64,000 nt of DNA from Ensifer adhaerens. Lineage in GTDB: Bacteria; Pseudomonadota; Alphaproteobacteria; Rhizobiales; Rhizobiaceae. Numbering within the stretch: the first letter of the stretch is position 1; the number at the start of each line of letters is the position of its first letter. The position numbers were made by a program, and so were the translations under genes. Below the pieces are notes generated by a model. The model was not told the DNA's origin. It saw only the letters and a list, made by a program, of their open reading frames with translations, and ran no database searches. The DNA is taken from contig NZ_LAZS01000005.1 of the NCBI RefSeq assembly GCF_002007205.1, positions 372,001 to 436,000 on the forward strand. Direction: 5' to 3'. Below, piece after piece: positions 42,475 to 51,274 of the stretch.

Positions 42475-42830
42475 CTAGAACCAGAGATCGCGCACGCAGC
42501 GGCCGTCCGCTGGCAGGTCCTCGAAGGTGGCCAAGCCATCGAAGTGATCGATCGGGAGATTGGCGACCCGGTCCAGCGCCGCGAGCCTGAGATTGACGGC
42601 GATGCGCCGGCGCAGGTGGGGCAGAACAGGATCTCGAGCGTCGGATTCCCTTCGTCGGCGCGGCTATAGGCGGTGAGCTCGCCGCTGACCGCGATGCGTT
42701 CGCCTTCGTAACCATAGGCCCAGAGCGTGCCGTAGCGGTGGCAGAGCGTGCAGTTGCAGGCGGTGATCGAACCGGGGTCGCCCTTAAGTGTCCACTTACC
42801 GTTGCCGCAATGGCATGAGCCGTCGAGCAT
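42475..42830 (-). pseudogene. GFA paralogue disrupted by a 46-bp deletion
   Basis: Start M-L-D-G-S-C-H-C and the cysteine groups up to F-C-P-T-C match the next gene. After that, 46 bp corresponding to the strand before R-R-I-A-V-N-L are missing. The remaining end (F-E-D-L-P-A-D-G-R-C-V-R-D-L-W-F and TAG at 42475-42477) is found in a different frame. The deletion junction lies at a CCGG repeat. In the first frame no stop occurs until the intact GFA gene ends, so a 275-residue fused product is formally possible. Confidence 0.8.
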
Positions 42831-42904
42831 GTGCCACTTCCCCCGTTGATGCACAGGTAAGGATAGTGCGTCGATCGGCCGATGTCCGCAATCGGCGCCT
42901 GACG

Positions 42905-43414
42905 TCAATGTTGCTCGGGCTTGGGCCCCATGATCGCGTCGATGAACGGGGCCTTCAAGGCCAGGTACTCGCCGATCCCATGCTGGTTCGTAGCCTCAAG
43001 GTACAACTTCAGTTCCTGATAGCGGGCACGCAGGGTCGGGTCCTCCCGCAGCAGGTCGCGAAAGCGCAGCATTCTGGCAATCTGCCAATGTCCCGACGAA
43101 CAGACATGAACCTTGTGGGCTCGAACCCCGTTGATGTCGCGCCGATAGAAATGGTGGTCCCTGGAGAGGTCCTTGCCACGAACATATCCAAGCAATGTCA
43201 TGCGTTGATCCACGTCGACCGTGTCTTTATGCTTGGCCACCTCGACCAGAAGATCGATTTCGGGCTTGGCCGCCAGACCGGGTACGGCCGTGCTTCCGAC
43301 ATGATGGATGACGACCAGTGCATCTGAAAATACGGCCCGAATGCGCCGCTGCTCAAGGAGGAACAGGTCGGGCCATTGCGGATCATAGGCTGAAATCTGG
43401 CTAGTCAGGGGCAG
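42905..43414 (-). CDS. GrpB-family protein, probable CTG start
   Basis: A 169-residue GrpB/nucleotidyltransferase-like protein. The GSTAVPGL-type motif G-S-T-A-V-P-G-L-A-A-K-P-E-I-D is present, with the acidic D-L-L-V-E. The usual family start (P-L-T-S-Q-I-S-A-Y-D) is preceded by CTG, not ATG, with AAGGAGG at good spacing. The first conventional codon (GTG at 43240) would remove the conserved nucleotide-binding motif. Upstream in frame there is no ATG. An upstream seven-G tract could also be an alternative cause. Confidence 0.75.
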   Translation of the reverse strand: MPLTSQISAYDPQWPDLFLLEQRRIRAVFSDALVVIHHVGSTAVPGLAAKPEIDLLVEVAKHKDTVDVDQRMTLLGYVRGKDLSRDHHFYRRDINGVRAHKVHVCSSGHWQIARMLRFRDLLREDPTLRARYQELKLYLEATNQHGIGEYLALKAPFIDAIMGPKPEQH

Positions 43415-43525
43415 GGTGGCCTCCTTCGGATCCTTAAACGGGGGGGCATGGTAGCACGCGAGGTGAAGACATGGACCTCCCCCCGCCTGAGCGGAAGAAG
43501 GCTGCTTGCCTGGACCTCTTATCGG

Positions 43526-43966
43526 CTAATTGCGGTCGAGCCGCATGACCTTTTCCTCGCCCAGCACCATGCCGGTCTCGCGGAAGCCGAAGCGGTGGTA
43601 CAGCGCATGGGCGCGGGTGTTTTCGGGATAGACGCCGAGATAGATGTCGCCACATTCGGGGATCTTGGCCATGTGTTCGATGAGGGCGGCAAGCGCCTTG
43701 GCGCCGTAGCCCTTGCCCTGGTGGCGGGCATCGATCATCAGCCGGTAGATCCAGTGGTTGCCGTCGTCCGGATCGAGCGCATACATGGCAAAGCCGACCG
43801 GCTCGCCTTCGGCGATAACGGCAAAACCGACGCATTCGGGACGTTCGGCCAGTTCTTCGAGGGATTCCTCGTTGCTGGCGATGAAGTCCATCTGGTTTTC
43901 GTGGACGTCGAGCTTTCGGATGACATCGGCATCGACGGTATCGACGGGCAAAAGTGTAATCGTCAT
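43526..43966 (-). CDS. GNAT N-acetyltransferase (SpeG-like)
   Basis: A 146-residue GNAT protein. The M-I-D-A-R-H-Q-G-K-G-Y-G-A-K-A-L loop binds acetyl-CoA, and N-T-R-A-H-A-L-Y-H-R-F-G-F is the conserved end. It resembles spermidine acetyltransferase-type proteins in the D-P-D-D-G-N-H-W-I-Y-R-L section; the acceptor is not sure. The ATG at 43966 follows GAGGAACGA. Confidence 0.83.
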   Translation of the reverse strand: MTITLLPVDTVDADVIRKLDVHENQMDFIASNEESLEELAERPECVGFAVIAEGEPVGFAMYALDPDDGNHWIYRLMIDARHQGKGYGAKALAALIEHMAKIPECGDIYLGVYPENTRAHALYHRFGFRETGMVLGEEKVMRLDRN

Positions 43967-44028
43967 TCGTTCCTCATGGTCGACGCTGTGCTGAACGGCG
44001 GCGCCTGCGGCATCCCGTCTGCGGTCGC

Positions 44029-44057
44029 CTTCTCCCCGCGGGGCGAGCGGGGAGAAG
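44029..44057. repeat. Partial C-rich element, copy 2
   Basis: Hairpin CTTCTCCCCGC / GCGGGGAGAAG with a 7-bp loop. It equals the right half of the element at 37315-37536. No gene is supported in the 427-bp gap 43967-44393. Confidence 0.6.
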
Positions 44058-44393
44058 GGACCTTGCAGCGCTCTCGGCGTCCGCATCCTGCGCTCTTGCG
44101 CGCGGTACCCTCTGCGGGGCGGGCAGGGGAACCGGATGGTAAGCGGAGCCGGGCCGCTGCCGTTCCCTCTCCCGATCAGCGAGCGAGGGCGTTGGGGGCA
44201 AACAATGGTGGCGCGGGGACGGCGTCCAGCCTGGCAAAACGTCAATAGAAATTTGATCTAGAAGTTGTTTCAGTTTCGGCCGCACCGGCTCGGCCACTCT
44301 AGGCGCCGAAATCCGGAAAGCGAGCCCTTCTCTGACGGGCGCATTGCCGCAACATTGCGGCGGCAAGAAAGGAGCGTTATTCGCGCCGGCCGC

Positions 44394-45089
44394 TCAGGTC
44401 TCTTCCACGATCCGCGGCTCGGGCGTGCCCGACCATTCCAGGGTGATGGTGCGGCCCTGGCGGATGTTCTGGATGACCGAGGGGCGGAAGACGGCGAGGC
44501 ATTCGCCTTCCGGGTCGCGGGCGGAGGGATAGATCAGGCCGTTGCCACCCTCAGCCAGAATGGTGGCGGCAAGCGCCTGGCCGGCCGGATAGGCGATCTC
44601 GGTATCGGGGGAGAGATAGGCCGCTCCCTTCTCGCCGCGCACATCATGGAAGCGGCAGGTGAAGCCGGCGACCAGCTCGCGGTAGCGGCCGATGTCGTGG
44701 AAACTGCCGGCTTCGCGAAGCGCCCGGGTGCGGTGATAGACGATTTCCGCCTGGCAGGTCTTAAGGGCGCGCGGACCGAAGGCGCAGTACCAGGCGCCGC
44801 GTTCCTCGCCGTTGAAGCGGTTGCCGGGCGGGCGGGCATGGCAGAAGGCGGCATTGATCAGCGACCAGCCATAGCCGTAGGATTCGTTCAGGAGTTCGGC
44901 CGGGTCGACGCCGGCGGGCAGCGCCAGCGGGCTCAGCCGCGCCGAGGTCATCGCCTCCAGCCGGTTGAGGATCCCGATCTCGTCGTCATCGTCGGCAAGC
45001 GGCCTGACGGCGGGCTCGTCGATATAGGCGGTCGAGATCAGCCGGACGGTTGCCGGCTCGTTGAAGTCGATTTCGGGCAGCGCGTTCAT
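44394..45089 (-). CDS. RES-domain toxin (NAD+-consuming)
   Basis: A 231-residue RES-domain protein. The domain fits the family that degrades NAD+ in RES-Xre toxin-antitoxin pairs: R-L-I-S-T-A-Y near residue 18, then Y-G-Y-G-W-S-L-I-N-A-A and G-N-R-F-N-G-E-E-R-G-A-W-Y in the middle. The gene starts inside the antitoxin stop (ATGA at 45086-45089), as expected for a coupled pair. Catalytic residues are presumed Arg, Tyr, Glu and Ser; I see them but cannot prove activity. Confidence 0.87.
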   Translation of the reverse strand: MNALPEIDFNEPATVRLISTAYIDEPAVRPLADDDDEIGILNRLEAMTSARLSPLALPAGVDPAELLNESYGYGWSLINAAFCHARPPGNRFNGEERGAWYCAFGPRALKTCQAEIVYHRTRALREAGSFHDIGRYRELVAGFTCRFHDVRGEKGAAYLSPDTEIAYPAGQALAATILAEGGNGLIYPSARDPEGECLAVFRPSVIQNIRQGRTITLEWSGTPEPRIVEET

Positions 45090-45490
45090 AGGCCGCCGCG
45101 CAACCCGTCGAGATAGCGCCTGACCTTCAGCATCACGGGAATGCCGCCCTCGATCATCAGCTCGACCGGCGAGCGGCCATAAAACAGCGGACCGGTGTTG
45201 ACCGCCTTCGGCCATTGATAGGTGAGCGGGCCGTTGAAGAACAGACGCAGCCCCTTGAAGATGCCGACGATCAGGCTCGCGCGCATCTTCTTGTCCTGGT
45301 CGAGCCTACCCTTGAAGTCCCCTGCCTTCATGCGGTTCCAGGTGGCGATCGGCACGTCGAAGAGCTGGGCGGCCTCCTTGTTGGTGAGGTTCCAGAGGTC
45401 GCAGGCTTTCACGACGGCTTTGACGATGACCGCTTCCTCGTGCCGGGCGACGTCCCGGTCGGGAGCGAGAGCCGATTGCGCGCTGACCAT
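45086..45490 (-). CDS. Xre/MbcA/ParS-type antitoxin
   Basis: A 134-residue antitoxin with a helix-turn-helix (K-E-A-A-Q-L-F-D-V-P-I-A-T-W-N-R-M-K) at about residues 38-55 and a toxin-binding C-terminal half (V-E-L-M-I-E-G-G-I-P-V-M, the DUF2384 type). It neutralises the RES toxin and would repress the operon. A perfect 12-bp palindrome lies 28 bp upstream of the ATG at 45490. Confidence 0.85.
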   Translation of the reverse strand: MVSAQSALAPDRDVARHEEAVIVKAVVKACDLWNLTNKEAAQLFDVPIATWNRMKAGDFKGRLDQDKKMRASLIVGIFKGLRLFFNGPLTYQWPKAVNTGPLFYGRSPVELMIEGGIPVMLKVRRYLDGLRGGL

Positions 45491-45517
45491 GTTTATCTCC
45501 TATGGGGCGATGTACCG

Positions 45518-45529
45518 TATCATATGATA
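45518..45529. promoter_or_regulatory. Palindromic operator of RES/Xre
   Basis: TATCATATGATA is a perfect 12-bp palindrome, AT-rich against GC-rich surroundings, 28 bp before the antitoxin gene. Confidence 0.6.
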
Positions 45530-45605
45530 TAAATTGACCGCGATTGCGCGGAAGTCAAGGGCTGAGCTGACTGCCGGCTTGGGATGTTCGCCCGCTGCGT
45601 GTCGT

Positions 45606-45790
45606 AGCCCTCACCCTAACCCTCTCCCCGCCAAGCGCGGAGAGGGGACGCGGACGGCGGCGGCGCCACCAGTCCGCGGCTGCTCTCGCAAACCCAATCG
45701 TAGACGAGGTTTCCACGGGCCGGGCGGGTGCCGCGCGTCTCCTTCTCCCCGTCGTGACGGGGAGAAGGTTCCGGCAGGGGGATGAGGGGT
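45606..45790. repeat. C-rich composite element, copy 3
   Basis: Begins CCCTCACCCTAACCCTC and ends GGATGAGGGG, with an inner hairpin CTTCTCCCCGTC / GACGGGGAGAAG. Same orientation as copy 1. The rest of the 499-bp gap 45491-45989 has no gene. Confidence 0.75.
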
Positions 45791-45989
45791 AGCGCGTCTG
45801 CTGCAAAGCCATCGTCAAAACCTGTGGCTGCTTGGATCGCCCTTCGACTAACGTGGAGCGCAGAGGTCGCCAGGCGCCTTGCGTCGCCGAGGTTGCGCGC
45901 CATCGCGACCTGCCATCACGTCAATTCGATTTTACACGCTTGAAGGTCGCCGATAGGCTTTCCGCTACTTTTTGATGGGAGAGAGAGCC

Positions 45990-46613
45990 ATGAAGCGCGC
46001 AGTTGCAGCATTCGCATTCGCCTTGGCCTGTTCCGGCACGGCCTATGCGCAGGACACCAGCATGAGCTTCTTCGTCACCAGCGTTAACCCCGGAAAAGGT
46101 GGCGACCTCGGCGGCCTCGCGGGGGCGGACGCCTATTGCGATACGCTCGCCAAGGCGGCGGGATCGACGGGCAAGAGCTGGAAGGCCTATCTGTCCACCG
46201 ATGCGGAGAACGCCAAGGACAGGATCGGCGCAGGCCCCTGGTACAACGCCAAGGGCGAGAAGATCGCCGATGATGCCGCATCGCTCCACAGCGACAAGAA
46301 CAACCTGACCAAGCAGACGGCGCTCAACGAAAAGGGCGAAGTGATCAACGGGCGCGGCGACACGCCGAACCGCCACGACATCCTGACGGGCTCAAAGGCC
46401 GACGGAACGGCGGCGACCGACACCTGCGGCAACTGGACGATGGGGGCTGCCGACGGCGCGGCGATCGTCGGCCACAGCGACCGGACCGGACTGAACGATT
46501 CCGCCGAGGCCAAATCCTGGAACTCGTCGCACGCGACGCGCGGCGGCTGCACGGTCGAGGCCTTCAAGGGCACCGGCGGCGAGGGGCTGTTCTATTGTTT
46601 CGCTGCTAACTAG
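45990..46613 (+). CDS. Secreted lectin/endostatin-like protein
   Basis: A 207-residue secreted protein with a signal peptide (A-Y-A-Q at about 20) and F-F-V-T-S-V-N-P-G-K-G-G-D-L near the mature start. The later sections G-A-D-A-Y-C-D-T-L, K-A-Y-L-S-T, P-W-Y-N-A-K and W-N-S-S-H-A are typical of a C-type-lectin/endostatin-like fold seen in bacterial secreted proteins, with paired Cys. Function not known. Confidence 0.65.
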   Translation: MKRAVAAFAFALACSGTAYAQDTSMSFFVTSVNPGKGGDLGGLAGADAYCDTLAKAAGSTGKSWKAYLSTDAENAKDRIGAGPWYNAKGEKIADDAASLHSDKNNLTKQTALNEKGEVINGRGDTPNRHDILTGSKADGTAATDTCGNWTMGAADGAAIVGHSDRTGLNDSAEAKSWNSSHATRGGCTVEAFKGTGGEGLFYCFAAN

Positions 46614-46666
46614 GTCCGTTGACAAAGTAGTTTTCGGCCCGTGGTCGCGCGGTCGGCGAGCTACGA

Positions 46667-46963
46667 CTACTTTTCTGCGTCCCCCAGGAAAGGATCGATG
46701 CCGATTTGGTGGAGCCTTTTACGCGCTTCCACAGAGGCCTGCCTGATGTCGGGATTTTCTTCTACCGCTCTCCCATACCAATATTTTGCGGCATGCAGGT
46801 CGCCAAGGTTCTCATAGCACTCCCCCAGTCGCTCTCCGAGATATCCGGCATCCAGCGACTGGTCGCCATCTGCCATGAAAAGATAAATCTTGATGGCGTC
46901 CGCTGCATTCCCGCTTGCGATCAGTTCTTTTGCTCGGCGCTCTAAATGATTGAAGTCATACAC
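46667..46963 (-). CDS. TPR-type small protein
   Basis: A 98-residue protein of three helical tetratricopeptide-like repeats: A-A-D-A-I-K-I-Y, G-E-C-Y-E-N-L-G-D, and A-K-Y-W-Y-G-R-A-V-E-E-N-P. Probably a protein-interaction module. Base composition is lower in GC than the neighbours, consistent with recent transfer. Convergent with the lectin-like gene. Confidence 0.7.
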   Translation of the reverse strand: MYDFNHLERRAKELIASGNAADAIKIYLFMADGDQSLDAGYLGERLGECYENLGDLHAAKYWYGRAVEENPDIRQASVEARKRLHQIGIDPFLGDAEK

Positions 46964-47162
46964 GACTTTGTCTCCAGCAACGCAACTTGGTGCGGTTTTC
47001 CTAGAAAGCAGTGTTGAAACATGCCCGAGCCGGTTTGCGAAGCCACTCTGTCAACACGGCCTGGGGCGCTTTCAGCTTATCGTACCGCGCAAGGGATACG
47101 CCTTGGTTTCATCCCGACGGCCCGGACACTCGGCCCGGGTCGCAGGTCCGTTCCCACGTGCG

Positions 47163-48212
47163 TCAGATATGAGGCCCGAGCAGCGACAGGTCGGCCTCGC
47201 CGAGCCGGTCCTTGGCGGTCCAGAGCTGGTGCCAGTAGGGGTAGATCACCGGCGGCAGGCTGATGGCGTCGAGCAGTTCCTTCTCCTCGTCGGACAACTT
47301 CAGGTTTGCGGCAGCAAGATTGTCGCCGAACTGCGCCTCGGTGCGCCCGCCGATGATGACTGAGGTCACGCCCTTGCGGCCGATCAGCCAGGCGAGCGCA
47401 ACCTGAGCCGGCGACACGCCGCGTTCGCCCGCTATTGCCACCAGCATGTCGACGATCTTCCACAGCCGCTCCTCGTCGCGGATCGGCGGTTCCTTCCAGC
47501 CGGCAAGCTGGCGGGTGCCTTCAGGCGTCTCGCCGCGCCGGTGCTTTCCGGACAGAAGCCCGCCTGAAAGCGGGCTCCAGACGAGCACGCCGAGCCCCTG
47601 GTCGATCGCGATCGGCAGCAGTTCGTATTCGGCCTCGCGGGCTTCCAGCGTGTAGTGGATCTGCTCGCTGACGAAGCGCTGACGGCCATCGAGCGCGCTC
47701 ACGCCGAGCGCCTTCATGATGTGCCAGCCGGAATAGTTGGAGCAGCCGATATAGCGCACCTTGCCGCTTCGAACGAGGCTGTCGAGCGCTTCCATGGTCT
47801 CTTCGAGCGGCGTGAGCCCATCCCATTCGTGCACCTGGTAGAGGTCGATGACGTCGGTCTTCAGGCGCTTCAGGCTCGCCTCGCAGGCGGCGATCAGGTG
47901 GTGGCGCGACAGGCCGCCGTCGTTCGGTCCCGGCCCCATGGAAAAGCGCGCCTTGGTGGCGACGAGCACACCGTTCTTTCGCTTTCCGCCGAGCACGTCG
48001 CCGATGATCTCCTCGCAATGGCCGGTCGAATAGATGTCGGCCGTGTCGATCAGGTTGACGCCGGCATCGAGGCAGAGGTCGACATAGCGGCTTGCCTCCT
48101 TGAGGCCGACATTGCCGACCTCGGCGAACTTGCCGCGGCCGCCGATCGTCATCGTGCCCATGGTGATAACAGAGATTTTCAGGCCGGAACGGCCGAGCAG
48201 CCGGTATTCCAT
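47163..48212 (-). CDS. Aldo/keto reductase
   Basis: A 349-residue NADPH-dependent aldo/keto reductase with the catalytic Tyr in D-T-A-D-I-Y-S-T-G, the Lys in A-T-K-A-R-F, and the His in Y-Q-V-H-E-W-D. The ATG at 48212 begins M-E-Y-R-L-L-G-R-S-G. Substrate unknown. There are two more, non-adjacent, family members in the window. Confidence 0.9.
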   Translation of the reverse strand: MEYRLLGRSGLKISVITMGTMTIGGRGKFAEVGNVGLKEASRYVDLCLDAGVNLIDTADIYSTGHCEEIIGDVLGGKRKNGVLVATKARFSMGPGPNDGGLSRHHLIAACEASLKRLKTDVIDLYQVHEWDGLTPLEETMEALDSLVRSGKVRYIGCSNYSGWHIMKALGVSALDGRQRFVSEQIHYTLEAREAEYELLPIAIDQGLGVLVWSPLSGGLLSGKHRRGETPEGTRQLAGWKEPPIRDEERLWKIVDMLVAIAGERGVSPAQVALAWLIGRKGVTSVIIGGRTEAQFGDNLAAANLKLSDEEKELLDAISLPPVIYPYWHQLWTAKDRLGEADLSLLGPHI

Positions 48213-48444
48213 GGTCTCTGGTCCTTTGCTGGTGCGCCGAGAGGGACGGCAAGTCTCAGCCGTCGATGAAAGCCGAAGGCGGCAGGGGCGGTCAAGGGGC
48301 GGCGTCCGGGGCAAAAGGCATGCAGTGTAGAGGTGCAACACCCTGCAATCGGATGTTGCGGTGGTTGCGGCTCCGGTTTCTTAGGGCTGGCTTGGACAGG
48401 GCAAAATGTTATCGTTTGGTCGGGAGATTAAGGGGAATCACTCG

Positions 48445-49422
48445 ATGAGCGTTGTAAAGCGTCTGCTGTCCGGATCGGCGATCGCTGCCGGCCTGTGCTC
48501 CGTTGTTGCGCCTTTGACGGCGCATGCGGCCGAAAACGGCGCCGGTTTCTATCTGCTTGGCGCGCGCGGGCCGATGGCCGGCCTGCTGGCGCCGCCCGGA
48601 ACCTATTTCCAGAACGACACTTATTTTTATGTCGGCGAGCTCAAGGGCAACAGGCAGTTGCCGCTCGGCGGCGAGATCGTCGGCGAAGTCGATGCGACGC
48701 TGATCGGCATCTTCGGCACCGGCCTCTGGGTGATGCCCGAAGAAGTGCTCGGCGGCAATCTCGGCTTCACCGCGATCGTGCCCTTCGGGGGGCCTGACAT
48801 CGACGCCACGCTTTCCGCACCCCGGGCGGGCCGCTCGGCGTCGGTCAGCGATTCCGTCTTCACCATCGGCGACCCCGTGTTGGGTGCGGTTCTCGGCTGG
48901 CACGAGGGTGACTTCCACTGGACGGCCAACGCCTCGGTCAACGTGCCGATCGGCGACTACCAGAAGGGGCAGCTCGCCAATCTCTCGTTCAATCGCTGGG
49001 CGGGCGACTTCACGCTCGCCGGCACCTGGTTCAACCCGGAAACGGGCTTCGACATCTCGGGTGCCGCCGGCTTCACCTTCAACGGCGAGAACCCGGCGAC
49101 GGACTATCGGACGGGGACGGAATTCCACGCGGAATGGGCCGTCACCAAGCATTTCGGCCAGGAATTCTCCGCCGGCGTCGCGGGCTACTTCTACCAGCAG
49201 GTCACTGGCGACAGCGGGCCTGGCGCAAGGCTCGGCGCCTTCAAGGGGCGCATCGCCGCGATCGGCGGCACCATGGGCTACAATTTCAAGATGGCCGAGA
49301 CGCCCGTGTCGCTGACGCTGAAGGTGTTCCAGGAATTCGGCGCCAAGAACCGGCCGGAGGGCACCGCCGGCTTCGTCACCATCGCCTTCCCGATCGGCAC
49401 GCCGCCGGCGCAGGTGAAGTAG
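48445..49422 (+). CDS. SphA/phenol-MetA-degradation-type outer membrane transporter
   Basis: A 325-residue exported protein. Signal peptide to A-H-A-A-E, then long beta-barrel-like strands such as F-H-W-T-A-N-A-S-V-N-V-P-I-G-D-Y and the G-A-G-F-Y-L-L-G start seen in the phenol_MetA_deg family. It may transport hydrophobic compounds. The ATG at 48445 follows AAGGGGAA. No pathway gene is adjacent. Confidence 0.75.
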   Translation: MSVVKRLLSGSAIAAGLCSVVAPLTAHAAENGAGFYLLGARGPMAGLLAPPGTYFQNDTYFYVGELKGNRQLPLGGEIVGEVDATLIGIFGTGLWVMPEEVLGGNLGFTAIVPFGGPDIDATLSAPRAGRSASVSDSVFTIGDPVLGAVLGWHEGDFHWTANASVNVPIGDYQKGQLANLSFNRWAGDFTLAGTWFNPETGFDISGAAGFTFNGENPATDYRTGTEFHAEWAVTKHFGQEFSAGVAGYFYQQVTGDSGPGARLGAFKGRIAAIGGTMGYNFKMAETPVSLTLKVFQEFGAKNRPEGTAGFVTIAFPIGTPPAQVK

Positions 49423-49655
49423 CAAGGAGGGGACCTGCCCCTCATTGGTGCTGCCAGTCTCTCTCCGCAGGTGGCGAGGAGGGACCTGCGGCTCCTGCGC
49501 CGCAGGCGAAAAGCGATCATCCCCAGCAGGGCTCGCGTCCGGCGACGTTGCTTTATCGCCGGATCGGCGCATACTGCGCCGTCGCCGGGCAGTGGTAAGG
49601 ACCCCGGCTTTTTGAAAATCATTCTCGCTTTCGCCCCAGGTCAGGAGGTCACGCG

Positions 49656-50159
49656 ATGTTTGATACGGCCAACGCCAGGGCGTTCCTCCCGCACGAAATG
49701 AACCAGATCGAGCAGGTCTTCCGCGAGATCCTGCGTGAGCGCGGACTGGCGCGCGACTGCGAGATGGCAGAAACAATCGCAAGACGCATTTTCAGTTGCT
49801 ACCAGCGCGGCATCCGCGAGAGGGGCGCCTTGAAATACACGATCGGCTTCGACCTGCGGGCGGCGGTGCAAGCAGATGCCGACAGGCCGGTTCACGTCAG
49901 CCAGGAGACTTCAATGCAGGAGATTGCACGCGAACCGGACGGCCAGATCGGCCCCGATGACCTTGACATGCTGCAACGCACCTTCGACCGGGTCTGCATC
50001 TGGTGCGACATCCCGCGTTACGGGAAGCGTGCCGACCGGCTGGCCCGGCATATCACGGGCCAGTTCCGCCGGGGCGTTTCCGACGAACGCGTGCTGTTCG
50101 AGAACGCCATGTGGCTGGAGCAGCAGGGTGGTTCAACCTGGCGCCGCGCCAATAGCTGA
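49656..50159 (+). CDS. Hypothetical protein with two similar helical halves
   Basis: A 167-residue soluble protein. Residues 15-60 (I-E-Q-V-F-R-E-I-L to A-L-K) and 105-150 (L-Q-R-T-F-D-R-V-C to V-L-F) look alike: both have a hydrophobic helix with F, then R, A-R-x-I and a basic helix ending R-R/Q-R-G-x-S/R-E/D-R. This suggests an internal duplication. Function unknown; no family recognised. Confidence 0.55.
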   Translation: MFDTANARAFLPHEMNQIEQVFREILRERGLARDCEMAETIARRIFSCYQRGIRERGALKYTIGFDLRAAVQADADRPVHVSQETSMQEIAREPDGQIGPDDLDMLQRTFDRVCIWCDIPRYGKRADRLARHITGQFRRGVSDERVLFENAMWLEQQGGSTWRRANS

Positions 50160-50213
50160 CCTTGGCTCGCTGCGCCTGGCGCAGGTGGCCGCCAAGGCGC
50201 GCCGCTCCGCGCC

Positions 50214-50318
50214 CTAAAACGCGTCGCGATCCTTCAGATCCGCTTGGCGCTCAAGTGATTGATTTGGCGCATGTGGTCGTCGCAAAACGCTGCACACTCT
50301 TGCGCGACATGCTCTAGG
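50214..50318. repeat. Intergenic repeat of about 105 bp, copy 2
   Basis: Same ends as 41904-42006: GCGTCGCGATC at the left and CTTGCGCGACATGCTCTA at the right. It lies between the hypothetical gene and GST and ends at the GST stop. Confidence 0.7.
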
Positions 50319-50994
50319 CCTCGACGAACCGCGCCGGCATCAGGTTCCTGTAGGGGAACATGTGGAAATAGGGCCGCGCCTCGGCGAGCACGCGGCGGAC
50401 GGACGCGCGCTCGAGCAACCGCTCGAAATAGGCCGAAAGATGCGGATAGTTCTCACCGAAGGGCTCGACGATGCCGCCATAGAAGAGCGCCGGCGTGGCG
50501 GCGCAATCGGCAAGGCTGAAGCTGTCGCCGCCGGCAAAGCTGTGTTCGGCGAAGTGCTTGTCGGCCATGCCATAGGCAAGGCCAAGCGTGGCGCGGGCGT
50601 CTTTGACGCCGCGATGGTCGTTTTCGCCCGCGGACCGCAGCGTATCGGTGACGATCTTCTGCATCGGCACATGGATATAGAGATCGAAGAAGCGGTCCCA
50701 GAGCCGGACTTTCAGGGCCTGATCCGGGTCGTCGGGAATGAGCCTGACCGCGCCCGGATAGTGGCGGTCGAGATATTCGATGATGATGGAGGTCTCGGGC
50801 ATCACCACGTCGCGGGCGCTGTCCGTCAGCACCGGCATCTTTCCGGCTGGCCACAGTGCGGCGAAGCGGGCGGCTTCCTCCGGGTCGAGCAGGTCGACCA
50901 GGCTGCTCGTGAACGGCGTGTCGTTCTCGTAGAGCGCGATCAGCACCTTATGGCAGAAGGACGCGAGCGGATGCTGGTAAAGGGTAAGGGACAT
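50314..50994 (-). CDS. Glutathione S-transferase family protein
   Basis: A 226-residue GST-like protein: an N-terminal thioredoxin-like domain with P-L-A-S-F-C-H-K-V and K-M-P-V-L, and P-E-T-S-I-I-I-E-Y for glutathione binding, then a helical C-terminal domain with F-S-L-A-D-C. The Cys in the first helix could be catalytic. Substrate unknown. The ATG at 50994 is ten codons inside a longer open frame. Confidence 0.88.
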   Translation of the reverse strand: MSLTLYQHPLASFCHKVLIALYENDTPFTSSLVDLLDPEEAARFAALWPAGKMPVLTDSARDVVMPETSIIIEYLDRHYPGAVRLIPDDPDQALKVRLWDRFFDLYIHVPMQKIVTDTLRSAGENDHRGVKDARATLGLAYGMADKHFAEHSFAGGDSFSLADCAATPALFYGGIVEPFGENYPHLSAYFERLLERASVRRVLAEARPYFHMFPYRNLMPARFVEA

Positions 50995-51274
50995 CAAGGC
51001 GATCTCCGGTTCGGACGGTTCCACAAGGCTGATGTTACGACAGAACGAGCGCTGCGCGTACGGTTGTCTATCGCGAGTGATATCGTTTTAGTACTGGTTT
51101 AAATTTACAATCGGAGTGTGGCCAACTGCGGCCCGCTTGTCAACGCAGGCCAGCGCGAAGGTCAGCGAATTTGGCCGGCAGCCATTGAAAGCGCAAAAGC
51201 TGCCCTAGAATTAATAGAACAAGGGCGTCGCAACGCTCGGCGCCCGTCGTCATCGCGACAGGGGAGGATTGCCG

